64,000 nt of DNA from an uncultured Lacinutrix sp. (GCF_947500605.1 NZ_CANMSJ010000011.1:60527-124526); one strand, 5' to 3'. Positions 46,718 to 56,126 are shown, counted from the stretch's first letter. The notes: generated by a model not told the origin, from the sequence alone. Program-made: numbers and translations.

Positions 46718-48384
46718 CAGTTATTTTTCCAACTATATCTTGACATTTGGTCTTATTTTTAAATAATGTTACTATGATAGCTTTATCGTAGTCAGTGTCA
46801 ATTATCTTTTTAACTAAATTAAAAATGGTTTCAACTTTTGATTCCATAACACCGACTAATTCTGGATTATCGAAATCAAATTTTTCTGTAATGTACTTTT
46901 TTGTGTTTATTGTTTTATAAGCTAATAAAGAAATTATTCTATTTCCGTGAATAGCAATACTTTTATCTCTCCCTGAAGTTAAAGACTTTTCCTTGCTCTT
47001 AATTACTTGTTCTATAATTCTTTGAGTCCTTACACAATTGTATACATATCGACCTGAAACTCTTGGGTTAAATAATTTTTTGTAAGGTGCGTTTTCCAAA
47101 TCATCCCATAATAGACCAATTTCTCTTTTTAATTGTACAACAATAGAAATATCGTTTGAAGAACAAGAAAGAGCCGTTGTACTTTCTACTAAGTCAAATG
47201 AGATTTGGTCATTTTTTTCATATTCACCTCTGCTAATTCTATAATCAATTCCATCAATTAATAACTCTTCCCTAATCCTAGTTTGTTCAAGGTCAAAAGT
47301 TACAAAGTCTCTGTTTTTAACTCTATTTTGCGTGTTGTTGGCTTTGGTGATTTTTTGACCAAAATTTTCTTCTGCATCTTTTAGTTGTATGATTCTAACA
47401 GGAACGAAAACTTTATCTAATTTAGATGTGTCTTCTTCTCCGAATTTTCCAATTGTACTTACGGTTTGAGCTCCATTTACAATACTTATATTTTCACAAC
47501 TAAATTGTCCAAATTCTGTAGATGCTCCACCAACCATATTTTTCTCTACGGTATCTGCAACTAATGTTATTCCATTATTATAAAACCAAAAATGCTCGGG
47601 ATTTTCTTCTAATATCTTTATTTACATCTGTATCTCCTAAAACACCTCTTATGTTTTTAGCAAAGAGTCTTTTGCGATATTTGTCCCACCAACCATAAAT
47701 TTCAATACCATTTACTTGTCCATAATAGCCATTATACGGTTCTGTTACTTTACCAAAGTGTTTTAGCTGTATGGTTTGGTCAATTAGCTGAATATTTTCA
47801 GTTGTATGTATTAAAGATGAATGAATCCTTGTTTGATTAAAAACAGAGAGATAAACTAATTCACTTGCATCATTTAACTCTTCTAAAAAATCACTAAAAT
47901 CACGTCTTGATGGATCCGCTAGATTATTAATTCCTGTGTATGTTAGAATTATTTGATATTTTGTTTTTGGGTCGCATACTGCATTTTGTATGATGACTTC
48001 TTTTTTTCTAACTTTATCATTAAATCTATCAAACCTAAAGTTTAATAAATCTTTAATACCACTTATGAATTTTTTTACTTCTCCGTTTTCAGGTTCACCT
48101 TTACCACTGTGAATCCATTTAGATTGGACAATATATAAACATTTAGTATGAACATCATAATATATAGCATCAATTCCATTATCATTTCCTCCATCAACTA
48201 CTGATTCAGCAGCTATATTTGTTGGTATTTGTGTGTGGTGTTGAATAGAATATGCAGCTAAAGCTCTTGTTAGAAAAAAGTTTTCTAAATTAGTTCCTTT
48301 AGCTTTAAGGTCACTCAAATCAATTAAATTTGTGAAATTTTCTTCGATATGAGATTTTATATGTTTTACGTGAATTTCACTCAT
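46689..48384 (-). pseudogene. AIPR-type abortive-infection protein gene, frameshifted
   Basis: Two minus-strand frames make one AIPR (abortive infection phage resistance) protein. The 5' part (48384 to 47578, 268 residues) has a nuclease-like start with GGNDNGIDAIYYD and IVQSK (D72, Q87, K89, PD-(D/E)xK-like) and ends LFAKNIRGVLGDTDVNKDI before the frame is lost. The 3' part resumes in another frame as ENPEHFWFYNNGITLVAD, then FSCENISIVNGAQTVSTIGKFG. The shift lies near 47600-47612. Family members have about four more residues between these segments, so a small deletion, about 14 bases, fits best. As read, the gene cannot make a full-length protein. The 3' end lies inside a repeat element. 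Confidence 0.85.
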
Positions 48385-48727
48385 TTTCTTTAATTGTGGC
48401 TAACCCAACGAGGGTTATGAGTTGTTTTGATCTGTAAGATATTGGAAATATCTGTAAGGTTAAAATAACTTATAACCAAGAGTTCTTGTTTAGTGCGAAG
48501 CGTAGCTTTGCAATGAAGAAAAACTCGGGCGAAGCCCTCGACGGGTTCTGGTTAATGCGAGCGTAGCGTAGCATTAACCAGAACGTTTATATAAATCAAA
48601 CTTAATCATTTGCGATGGGTTTTACAACCCAAATGAGGAGATTAACCCAACTTTTTGTAGTGTTAAGTAATAAGATATTTAAAATTTGCTAACTTTACAT
48701 TAATCCAGAATTAATTTAATTAATCAC
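48385..48727. other. Hairpin-rich spacer upstream of the AIPR remnant
   Basis: This 343-base spacer holds no gene but unusual structure. TGTGGCTAAC (48395-48404) is the inverted mate of GTTAGCCACA at 46710-46719, so the AIPR gene is bounded by a 10-bp inverted repeat. 48412-48427 and 48465-48480 form an imperfect inverted repeat (14 of 16) with a nested 6-bp hairpin. 48545-48558 and 48571-48584 form a perfect 14-bp stem around a 12-base loop. Shorter G+C-rich hairpins lie at about 48494-48540. TAACTTTA at 48690-48697 is a weak -7 box for the next gene. Confidence 0.7.
48545..48584. repeat. Perfect 14-bp inverted repeat
   Basis: GTTCTGGTTAATGC (48545-48558) and GCATTAACCAGAAC (48571-48584) flank a 12-base loop. 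It lacks a following T-run, so it is not a normal terminator. Confidence 0.85.
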
Positions 48728-50374
48728 ATGAAAAAAGTAATATACTTATTAGTATTCGCTTCTATTTTTTCTTGCAAAGAAGAGCAGAAACAAATAGAAA
48801 CTAAAACTGAAACCGAAACACCTAAAACCGAAATGCAAACCAATCTAGATAAATATGTAAGTGTAAAACTTACTTCAGATTTAAGTGTATTAACCGAAAA
48901 GGAAAAGCAAATGCTGCCTATTTTAATTAGTGCAGCAAATAAAATGAACGATTTGTTTTGGTTTGAATCTTATGGAGATTGCGATGCTTTATTAGATGGT
49001 ATCACAGATAAGGCTACTAAGGACTATGTTAAAATAAATTATGGTCCTTGGGATAGATTAAATAATAACAAACCATTTGTAGAAGGTATTGCTGCTAAAC
49101 CAAAAGGAGCAAATTTTTATCCTGCAGATATGACAAAAGAGGAGTTTGAAAAGGCTTCTATGGAAAACAAAACAAGCATTTATAATTTTGTAAGACGTGA
49201 TGGAGAAGGTAATTTATACACAATACCTTACCATAAACAATTTGGAGCAGAGGTAAAGGAAGTGTCTCGTTTGTTATTAAAAGCTTCAGAATTAGCAGAA
49301 GATAAAGGTTTAAAAAACTATTTAGAGTTAAGAGCTGCAGCTGTATTAAATGACGATTATCAAAAAAGTGATTTCGCTTGGATGGATATGAAAAACAATA
49401 CATTAGATATTGTAATAGGTCCTATTGAAACTTATGAAGATCAGCTTTTTGGAAATAAAGCTGCGCATGAAGGTTACGTGTTAATTAAAGATCAAGAGTG
49501 GAGTGCAAAACTAGCTAAGTTTAGTAGTTTTTTACCAGAGCTTCAAAAAGGATTGCCTGTAAATGAAAAGTATAAAAAAGAAAAACCAGGTACAGATAGC
49601 GATTTAAATGCATACGACGTTGTATTTTATGCAGGAGATTGCAATTCAGGAAGTAAAACTATTGCCATTAATTTACCAAACGACGAGGAAGTTCAGTTAA
49701 AAAAAGGAACAAGACGTTTGCAACTTAAAAATGCAATGCGTGCTAAATTCGATAAAATTTTAATGCCTATTTCTAGTATTTTAATAGAAGAAAGCCAACG
49801 CAAACATATTACTTTCGATGCTTTTTTTGCGAACACAATGTTTCATGAAGTGGCTCATGGTTTAGGAATTAAAAATACTATTAACGGAAACGGTACAGTT
49901 AGAACATCTCTTAAAGAACATGCAAGTGCACTTGAAGAAGGTAAAGCTGACATTTTAGGATTATATATGGTGCAACAATTGCACAAAAAAGGAGAGTTAA
50001 AAGAAGATTTAAAAGATAATATGGTCACTTTTATGGCTGGTATTTTTAGATCTGTACGTTTTGGTGCTTCTAGTGCTCATGGAAAAGCAAACATGATTCG
50101 TTTTAACTTCTTTCAACAAATGGGAGCTTTTACAAGAAATGAAGATGGAACTTATAAAGTTAATTTTCAGAAAATGGAAAGTGCTATGGAAATGTTATCT
50201 CAAGTAATATTAACATATCAAGGTGATGGTGATTATAAAGGTGTTGCTAAGTTTGTAGTTAACTACGGAAGCATTCCAGAACAGTTACAAAAAGATTTAA
50301 ACCGTTTAAGTGCGGCAAGTATTCCTGTAGATGTTGTTTTTGAACAAGGAGTAGAGGCTTTAGGCTTAGAATAA
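48728..50374 (+). CDS. M49-like zinc metallopeptidase lipoprotein (dipeptidyl-peptidase III relative)
   Basis: The 548-residue protein has a lipobox (LLVFASIFSC, Cys16) and an acidic linker. The zinc site is HEVAH in FFANTMFHEVAHGLG (about residue 377), followed by the second motif EEGKAD in SALEEGKADILGLYMV. This spacing and the EExxAD motif are those of peptidase family M49, but the family's usual hexapeptide HExxGH is here a five-residue HExxH, and the protein is about 130 residues shorter than Bacteroides DPP III. It is anchored in the envelope. It may cleave dipeptides from peptides; this is not shown. Confidence 0.8.
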   Translation: MKKVIYLLVFASIFSCKEEQKQIETKTETETPKTEMQTNLDKYVSVKLTSDLSVLTEKEKQMLPILISAANKMNDLFWFESYGDCDALLDGITDKATKDYVKINYGPWDRLNNNKPFVEGIAAKPKGANFYPADMTKEEFEKASMENKTSIYNFVRRDGEGNLYTIPYHKQFGAEVKEVSRLLLKASELAEDKGLKNYLELRAAAVLNDDYQKSDFAWMDMKNNTLDIVIGPIETYEDQLFGNKAAHEGYVLIKDQEWSAKLAKFSSFLPELQKGLPVNEKYKKEKPGTDSDLNAYDVVFYAGDCNSGSKTIAINLPNDEEVQLKKGTRRLQLKNAMRAKFDKILMPISSILIEESQRKHITFDAFFANTMFHEVAHGLGIKNTINGNGTVRTSLKEHASALEEGKADILGLYMVQQLHKKGELKEDLKDNMVTFMAGIFRSVRFGASSAHGKANMIRFNFFQQMGAFTRNEDGTYKVNFQKMESAMEMLSQVILTYQGDGDYKGVAKFVVNYGSIPEQLQKDLNRLSAASIPVDVVFEQGVEALGLE

Positions 50375-50398
50375 TATAAAAAAAAAGAGTATTTAATT

Positions 50399-50434
50399 AA
50401 AAGGCTTCAGATTTTTATCTGAAGCCTTTTTTTG
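50399..50434 (+). terminator. Intrinsic terminator of the M49-like gene
   Basis: AAAAGGCTTCAGAT (50399-50412) pairs perfectly with ATCTGAAGCCTTTT (50417-50430) around a 4-base loop, then a T-run. Confidence 0.95.
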
Positions 50435-50487
50435 TTTTAAGTTATATAGAATAAAGCAAAAAGTATTTAATACTATTTAAGGCAAAC

Positions 50488-50520
50488 AAAAAAGGAACTA
50501 CATTTCTGTAATTCCTTTTT
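50488..50520 (-). terminator. Intrinsic terminator of lysS
   Basis: On the minus strand AAAAAGGAATTACA pairs with TGTAGTTCCTTTTT around a GAAA loop, with one G-U pair. Confidence 0.85.
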
Positions 50521-50565
50521 AATTTATTGAGATGCTTTTGTTATCGCTCTAAATAACAAATGCTG

Positions 50566-52260
50566 TTAAACCATTTCAACAAATAAACCATCGTCGGTTT
50601 TGCTAACTTTAGCAACACCAAGTTTTGTTAATCCTTTTACGGTTTTATCCCATTTTTTATTGCTTAAACCAGATTGGCTTTTTAAGTCGTTTAAATCTAT
50701 AGGCGAATTTTTCTTTAAGATTTCGAAAACTGCTTTTTCCTCTTCATTCATTGGAACCGCTTTTTTCTCAGGTCTCATTTGAGGGAAGAATAACACTTCT
50801 TGTATAGATTGGTTGTTTGTTAAAAACATAATTAACCTATCCATTCCAATTCCCATTCCAGATGTTGGAGGCATACCATATTCTAAAGCACGTAAAAAGT
50901 CTTCATCTATAAATTCAGTTGCTTCATCATCACCTTTTTGAGCCAGTTTTAATTGGTGCTCAAAACGTTCGCGTTGGTCTATTGGGTCGTTAAGTTCAGA
51001 ATAAGCATTTGCTATTTCTTTACCACAAACCATAAGTTCAAAACGCTCTGTTAATTCTGGATTATCTCTATGTTCTTTACATAACGGACTCATCTCTTTT
51101 GGGTAGTCTGTAATAAATGTTGGTTGGATGTAATTACCTTCACATTTTTCACCAAAAATTTCATCTATTAATTTTCCTTTACCCATAGTAGCGTCAACAT
51201 CTATTCCCATGCCTTTAGCAGCATCAAAAATTTCAGCTTCCGTTTTACCATTAATATCAAAACCGGTAAATTCTTTTATAGAATCTGCCATTGTAATACG
51301 TTTGTAAGGTGCCTTAAAGTTTACTTTGTGTTCTCCAAAAGTAGCTTCGCTAGTTCCATTTACTGCAATAGCACAATGTTCTAAAAGTTTCTCGCAGAAA
51401 TCCATCATCCAGTTGTAATCTTTATAAGACACATAAATTTCCATTGCTGTAAATTCAGGATTGTGAGTTCTGTCCATTCCTTCGTTTCTAAAGTTTTTAG
51501 AAAACTCATAAACACCATCAAAACCACCAACAATTAAACGTTTTAGGTAAAGCTCGTTAGCAATTCTCATGTATAACGGAATGTCTAAACTGTTATGATG
51601 CGTCATAAAAGGACGTGCAGCAGCTCCTCCAGGAATAGGTTGTAATATTGGAGTTTCTACTTCAAAGTAACCAGCGTCGTTAAAGAAATTACGCATGGCG
51701 TTAAATAACTTTGTACGCTTTACAAATACTTCTTTTACATGTGGGTTTACAGCTAAATCTGCGTAACGTTGTCTGTATCTCATTTCTGGATCTACAAAGG
51801 CATCGTGTGCTTTTCCTTCTGCATCAATTTTTGGTAATGGTAAAGGTTTTAAAGATTTACTTAATAAAGTGAAGTTTTTAACTAATACCGTTTTTTCACC
51901 AACCTTAGTTGTAAATAATTCTCCTTCAATACCAATAAAATCGCCAATGTCTAATAATTTTTTATAGACATTGTTATATTTACCTTTATCTTCTCCTGTA
52001 CAAATTTCGTCTCTATTAAAATAGACTTGTATTCTGCCTTCGCTATCTTGTAACTCTGCAAAACTTGCATTACCTTGAATACGACGAGACATTAAACGTC
52101 CAGCAATAACTACCTGTTTACCTTCCTTAAATTCCTGTTTTATCTTTTTTGATGTTTCAGAAACTGGAAATAAATCGGCTGGATATGGGTTAATACCCAT
52201 TTCGCGAAGCTTTGCTAGCTTTTCTCTTCGTACGAGCTCTTGCTCTGATAATTGTGACAT
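50566..52260 (-). CDS. lysS: Lysyl-tRNA synthetase, class II
   Basis: The 564-residue enzyme charges tRNA-Lys. It has an N-terminal OB-fold anticodon domain (VVIAGRLMSRRIQGNASFAELQD) and the class II core: motif 2 is FRNEGMDRTHNPEFTAMEIY and motif 3 is GMGIGMDRLIMF. A C-terminal extension of about 65 residues (from NEEEKAVFEILKKNSPIDLNDL) looks like a winged-helix module and is found in Bacteroidetes versions. The frame extends 29 codons upstream, but the ATG at 52260 sits about 20 bases after a promoter -7 box and gives the family N-terminus. Confidence 0.97.
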   Translation of the reverse strand: MSQLSEQELVRREKLAKLREMGINPYPADLFPVSETSKKIKQEFKEGKQVVIAGRLMSRRIQGNASFAELQDSEGRIQVYFNRDEICTGEDKGKYNNVYKKLLDIGDFIGIEGELFTTKVGEKTVLVKNFTLLSKSLKPLPLPKIDAEGKAHDAFVDPEMRYRQRYADLAVNPHVKEVFVKRTKLFNAMRNFFNDAGYFEVETPILQPIPGGAAARPFMTHHNSLDIPLYMRIANELYLKRLIVGGFDGVYEFSKNFRNEGMDRTHNPEFTAMEIYVSYKDYNWMMDFCEKLLEHCAIAVNGTSEATFGEHKVNFKAPYKRITMADSIKEFTGFDINGKTEAEIFDAAKGMGIDVDATMGKGKLIDEIFGEKCEGNYIQPTFITDYPKEMSPLCKEHRDNPELTERFELMVCGKEIANAYSELNDPIDQRERFEHQLKLAQKGDDEATEFIDEDFLRALEYGMPPTSGMGIGMDRLIMFLTNNQSIQEVLFFPQMRPEKKAVPMNEEEKAVFEILKKNSPIDLNDLKSQSGLSNKKWDKTVKGLTKLGVAKVSKTDDGLFVEMV

Positions 52261-52282
52261 AATAAATTTTTGTTTAAGCTTG

Positions 52283-52311
52283 CAAAGATAATGCTTTGTA
52301 ACAAATCGCAA
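52283..52311 (-). promoter_or_regulatory. Promoter of lysS
   Basis: On the minus strand TTG (52309-52311) is followed after 18 bases by TATCTTTG (52283-52290), a strong TAnnTTTG match. This decides the lysS start at 52260. Confidence 0.7.
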
Positions 52312-52380
52312 TAGTTTGCGTCCTATAATTAAATCATCAATCATCACTGAGCGTTGTTCAGTTTAAAATCAAATCAAATT

Positions 52381-52539
52381 ATGAGTATCTGGAGAGTTAT
52401 CCTATCAATTATTTGTCCACCTTTAGCAGTCTTAGATAAAGGTTGTGGCTCAATATTAATTACTTTTTTATTATGGCTTTGTGGCTGGGTTCCAGGCGTT
52501 ATTGCGGCTTTAGTAATATTAAATAACCCTAAGAAGTAA
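52381..52539 (+). CDS. Pmp3/YqaE-family small membrane protein
   Basis: The 52-residue protein is almost entirely two membrane helices: ILSIICPPLAVLDKGCGS and LITFLLWLCGWVPGVIAALVI. The PPLAV loop and the closing ALVIL are the Pmp3/YqaE signature. The ATG at 52381 is used; the frame opens nine codons upstream without good fit. These proteins affect membrane potential and salt or stress tolerance. It is divergent from lysS. Confidence 0.92.
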   Translation: MSIWRVILSIICPPLAVLDKGCGSILITFLLWLCGWVPGVIAALVILNNPKK

Positions 52540-52704
52540 TATAAAGTGTGTCCTTAATATGTATACACAATCCTAATTGCTATTAGTTTTTTTAAATAGT
52601 GTTGTTTTAATTGCTGATAAAATTCATCTGTAAAAGGATTGTTTAGTAACAATAGGCAGTAGGTTACTCTTATCTAAAAAAGCTGTTTTATTCTTAATTT
52701 ATTG

Positions 52705-52712
52705 TAATTTTG
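52705..52712 (+). promoter_or_regulatory. Promoter -7 box of lipB
   Basis: TAATTTTG matches TAnnTTTG and ends 7 bases before the ATG at 52719, so the message would be nearly leaderless. No clear TTG element. Confidence 0.4.
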
Positions 52713-52718
52713 TAGACT

Positions 52719-53423
52719 ATGAATAAAAAAATTGCACTTCAAGACTTAGGTTCTAAGGATTTTAAAGACACTTGGGATTACCAAGAAGAATTGTTTAAAG
52801 GTGTTTTAGAAACTAAAATTAAAAACAGAAGAGAAGACGCTGGTTTAGAAACCAATAATTACTTTTTGTTTGTCGAACATCCTCATGTTTATACTTTAGG
52901 TAAAAGTGGAGATATTTCTAATTTATTATTAGATGAAAAACAACTTACCGAAAAAGGAGCAACTTTCTATAAAATAAATAGAGGAGGAGATATTACATAT
53001 CATGGTCCAGGACAAATTGTGGGTTATCCTATTTTAGATTTGGACAATTTTTTTACAGACATTCATAAATATCTTCGTTTTCTTGAAGAAATGATAATCC
53101 TTACGCTTGAAGAATACGGTTTAAAAGCGGAACGTTCTCCTGGAGAAACAGGTGTTTGGCTTGATGTTGGAAAACCATTTGCTAGAAAAATATGTGCATT
53201 AGGAGTTCGCGCCAGTCGTTGGGTAACAATGCATGGTTTTGCTTTAAATGTAAATGCAGATTTAGGATATTTTGATAATATCATACCTTGTGGTATTCGT
53301 GGAAAAGCTGTGACTTCTCTTAATGTAGAATTAGGGAAAAAAGAGATTGACGAAGCTGAAGTTAAAAGCAAACTATTAAAGCATTTTACTACGCTTTTTG
53401 AAGCTGAATTTATTAATAATTAA
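52719..53423 (+). CDS. lipB: Lipoyl(octanoyl) transferase LipB
   Basis: The 234-residue enzyme moves octanoyl from acyl-carrier protein to lipoyl domains, the first step of lipoate synthesis. The signature is RGGDITYHGPGQIVGYPI (residues 88-105), the catalytic lysine is K157 in ARKICALGVR, and the catalytic cysteine is C191 in IIPCGIRGKAVTSL. The following gene starts 2 bases after the stop. lipA is not in the window. Confidence 0.97.
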   Translation: MNKKIALQDLGSKDFKDTWDYQEELFKGVLETKIKNRREDAGLETNNYFLFVEHPHVYTLGKSGDISNLLLDEKQLTEKGATFYKINRGGDITYHGPGQIVGYPILDLDNFFTDIHKYLRFLEEMIILTLEEYGLKAERSPGETGVWLDVGKPFARKICALGVRASRWVTMHGFALNVNADLGYFDNIIPCGIRGKAVTSLNVELGKKEIDEAEVKSKLLKHFTTLFEAEFINN

Positions 53424-53425
53424 AG

Positions 53426-54004
53426 TTGAAAGACTTTAAGCTATACATACTTAATGTAGTTTTAATTTTTATAGTTGGCTATTATATACTTCCAGATTTT
53501 TCGTTAAAAACAAGCGATTTTTATAAAGTTTCAGGTGTGCTTTCTTCTGCTAAAATCGAAACTAAAAACGATGGTCGTTCCCGAGAGTATGGCCTTAGAA
53601 GTGTTATTGGTAAACGACTAATTTTAAACCTTAGCGATAGGGAGCTTCATGAATATTACATTTCAGATATTTACAAAAAGTATTGGGAGACTTTACTAAA
53701 TCCTAATGCTATTGGGCAAGAACTTGTATTGTATTTAGGAGTAAGTAAGGAGCAAGAAGATCCTTTTAGAATTGAGCTTAACAATAAAATAGTCTACGAT
53801 ACCGATGTAAGTTTTTATAGAAACTTATTAATTATGCTTTTTACTCTAGCATTAACAATAAGAAATCTATACTTCTATTTTAAAAGCGAAGAAATTGTCG
53901 ATTTTACAACAGATTTAAAAACCGAGAGTCATTCGTTTAGTACTTTTATAAAACGTAAAGCTATCGGTTTGCGCGATTTCTTTTTGGGCTCTGGCAAACT
54001 TTAA
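53426..54004 (+). CDS. Membrane protein downstream of lipB
   Basis: The 192-residue protein starts at TTG two bases after lipB, the only start in reach. It has an N-terminal helix (LNVVLIFIVGYYILPDF) and a second helix near residue 135 (LLIMLFTLALTIRNLYFYF). The part between is probably periplasmic and contains GRSREYGLRSVIGKRLILNL. I do not recognise the family. Translational coupling to lipB is likely, but a link in function is not shown. Confidence 0.65.
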   Translation: MKDFKLYILNVVLIFIVGYYILPDFSLKTSDFYKVSGVLSSAKIETKNDGRSREYGLRSVIGKRLILNLSDRELHEYYISDIYKKYWETLLNPNAIGQELVLYLGVSKEQEDPFRIELNNKIVYDTDVSFYRNLLIMLFTLALTIRNLYFYFKSEEIVDFTTDLKTESHSFSTFIKRKAIGLRDFFLGSGKL

Positions 54005-54175
54005 TTAAAAGTTGTTTTTTTATTCTTTATTAATTTAGTTTCTTCATTTTAACAACAAATTGTAGTCTTATTCTTTCTTTTTTCAACTAAACAGTGTTTT
54101 TTATCGATGTTTTAGTTCTTTATATCGGTTTTTAGTCTTGATTACCTATTTTCGTAGTCCCTAAATTGATTAAAC

Positions 54176-55645
54176 ATGAATATTAGATTGACAGTACTGT
54201 CTTTCGTTGTAATATCCCTTATTACAACAAAGGCGATTTCGCAAGTAGGTATTGGTAATACAAATCCAGATGCATCTTCTGCATTGGATATTACATCTAC
54301 AACACAAGGATTATTAACTCCCAGAATGACAACTACCGAAAGACTTGCTATAGCAAGTCCAGCAGATGGTTTGCTTGTTTACGACATAACAGAGAATTCC
54401 TTCTTTCATTGGGATGATACTTCTTGGGAAAAACTTTTAACAGGTTCCTCTGTACCAGAAAACACGAGAGATAATTATAAATTAGTAAAAGATATTTCTG
54501 ACCTAGCAGATGAGTTAGCAGCTGGTTTAGGTGCTAAATATGTTTTGAATGAAGATTATCTATATGAAATAAATGGTATTGTTAATGTAGATTATAGTAT
54601 AGATTTAAATGGTGCAAACCTTGTAGGTCGTGATACTGGAGAAGATGTTTTGGTAAATGCATCTGGTGCAACTTTATTTACTGGTGCCAATGGAGGACGC
54701 TTAAAAGATATTTTAATAAATGGAGGCGGACAACAGGTATTTGATATCACTAGTGATGGAGTACAAAGTATGTTAGGTTATAGTGTAATTATTACTAATG
54801 CCTCTTCATTAGGAACATTAAGTAGCTTTAATGCTGTGTTTTTTGAAGTATTACAAGTGGTAAATACAAATAACGGCTTTAATATATCTACAATAAACTC
54901 CTTATTTATTGATAAAGTATTTTGGACAGAAAGTAATAGTGGAACTTTTTTAACGCTTTCTAGCACTTTTCAGAATTTGCAAATAGCTAACGGAAGAGTA
55001 GCTGTGGGAACTGGTGAAGTAGGTCTAGATGTAAGTGCAAATCCAACTATTGGAACTTCAGCATCATTAACAGGGATTAATTTTACAGGTGCTGGAACGA
55101 GGGTAATACCTTATACAGTAGATACATACTCGGGTTACAATTTTAGTAATTTCTGGGATGTAGATTGCCAGGGAATTCCTCAAGAAACCGATAACAATGC
55201 CATTGGAGATTATAATTTAAGTTTTACTACAGGAACAGGAAACACCACTAATTATACAGGAAATGGAGTGCCAGTAAAAATAGTAGGAACAACCGCTACA
55301 AATAATTTATTTAGGTTTAGTGCGGTTGGTAGTAATAGGTTGGTTTATGAAGGTAAAAGAACACGGTATTTTACAGTAACAACAAGTATTTCTTTTAGAG
55401 GTGTTTCTAATAATGATGTTTTATTATTTTATATAGCAAAAGGTAACAGCGGAGATGCTACAGCAACACCTGTATATAATACAACAACAGCTAGAGAGAT
55501 TGGTGGTAATTTTGATATTGGAGCAGCAGCTGTTGTTGGTACTGTACAGTTAGCTCCAGGAGATTTTATAGAATTATGGACAGAAAGAAACTCTGGGTCC
55601 GGATCATCTGTGTACATTGCATCGCTCTATACAGTAATTCGATAA
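54176..55645 (+). CDS. Secreted surface protein with tail-fibre-like start
   Basis: The 489-residue protein has a signal peptide (VVISLITTKAISQ). It then has the common Bacteroidetes start VGIGNTNPDASSALDI with TTQGLLTPRMTTTER and GLLVYD, found in many long surface and phage-tail-like proteins. The middle is rich in Ser, Thr, Asn and Gly and looks like a beta-helix. The C-terminal part (from about residue 355) has jelly-roll-like strands, ending VYIASLYTVIR. No catalytic motif is visible. Adhesion or display at the surface is plausible. Confidence 0.75.
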   Translation: MNIRLTVLSFVVISLITTKAISQVGIGNTNPDASSALDITSTTQGLLTPRMTTTERLAIASPADGLLVYDITENSFFHWDDTSWEKLLTGSSVPENTRDNYKLVKDISDLADELAAGLGAKYVLNEDYLYEINGIVNVDYSIDLNGANLVGRDTGEDVLVNASGATLFTGANGGRLKDILINGGGQQVFDITSDGVQSMLGYSVIITNASSLGTLSSFNAVFFEVLQVVNTNNGFNISTINSLFIDKVFWTESNSGTFLTLSSTFQNLQIANGRVAVGTGEVGLDVSANPTIGTSASLTGINFTGAGTRVIPYTVDTYSGYNFSNFWDVDCQGIPQETDNNAIGDYNLSFTTGTGNTTNYTGNGVPVKIVGTTATNNLFRFSAVGSNRLVYEGKRTRYFTVTTSISFRGVSNNDVLLFYIAKGNSGDATATPVYNTTTAREIGGNFDIGAAAVVGTVQLAPGDFIELWTERNSGSGSSVYIASLYTVIR

Positions 55646-55663
55646 AAAAATATTGAAATAAAT

Positions 55664-55700
55664 AAAAAAAGCGGCCTTTAGAAATAAAGGTCGCTTTTTT
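55664..55700. terminator. Terminator after the surface-protein gene
   Basis: GCGGCCTTTA (55671-55680) pairs with TAAAGGTCGC (55685-55694, one G-U) around a GAAA loop, with an A-tract before and a T-tract after; it can serve both strands. Confidence 0.88.
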
Positions 55701-55769
55701 ATTTAGCAATTTTTTAAACCGTTAAGAAGTGATTTTAACTATCGCTATTTTTTAAAATATTTATTTAGG

Positions 55770-55994
55770 TTACTCTACAATTTCATAATCAATATCTAAT
55801 TTTCGTAAAGACCTTAAAGCTGAACCTGAGTTTTTATCAGATACTTCAATATCTACAGCATCTCCTTCTAAAAGAATATCTGTAAGTTCGTTTGCTAAAG
55901 AATCACTAATATTAGAAGAGACTTCTGCAATACATTTAGATATTGCTCTTCTATCTGGTCTTTGGGCATCGCAAGACAATAAGTTTAATTTCAT
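55770..55994 (-). CDS. Small hypothetical protein downstream of AAA ATPase gene
   Basis: From the ATG at 55994 the protein has 74 residues; the frame opens seven codons earlier. It contains RPDRRAISKCIAEVSSNISD, then LLEGDAVDIEVSD and the end LRKLDIDYEIVE. It is acidic and soluble. I do not recognise a family. It lies 132 bases after the AAA ATPase gene on the same strand, so it may belong to that unit. Confidence 0.55.
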   Translation of the reverse strand: MKLNLLSCDAQRPDRRAISKCIAEVSSNISDSLANELTDILLEGDAVDIEVSDKNSGSALRSLRKLDIDYEIVE

Positions 55995-56126
55995 AATTAT
56001 AATTTGTAAATGCAATATACCGCAGTAGTCATTAATTAAGACCGAAATATAGTAACATGAGTAATAGTTTCTAAGTTCGACTATTTTTTTGATATAGTCA
56101 AGTAGGTTAGCAATCCAAAAAAAAGA

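Noticed and set aside
44639..48727. Complete toxin-immunity or phage-defence island
   Set aside because: No toxin, integrase or transposase gene is visible, and the only defence gene is frameshifted; the region is accessory but not a complete system as read.
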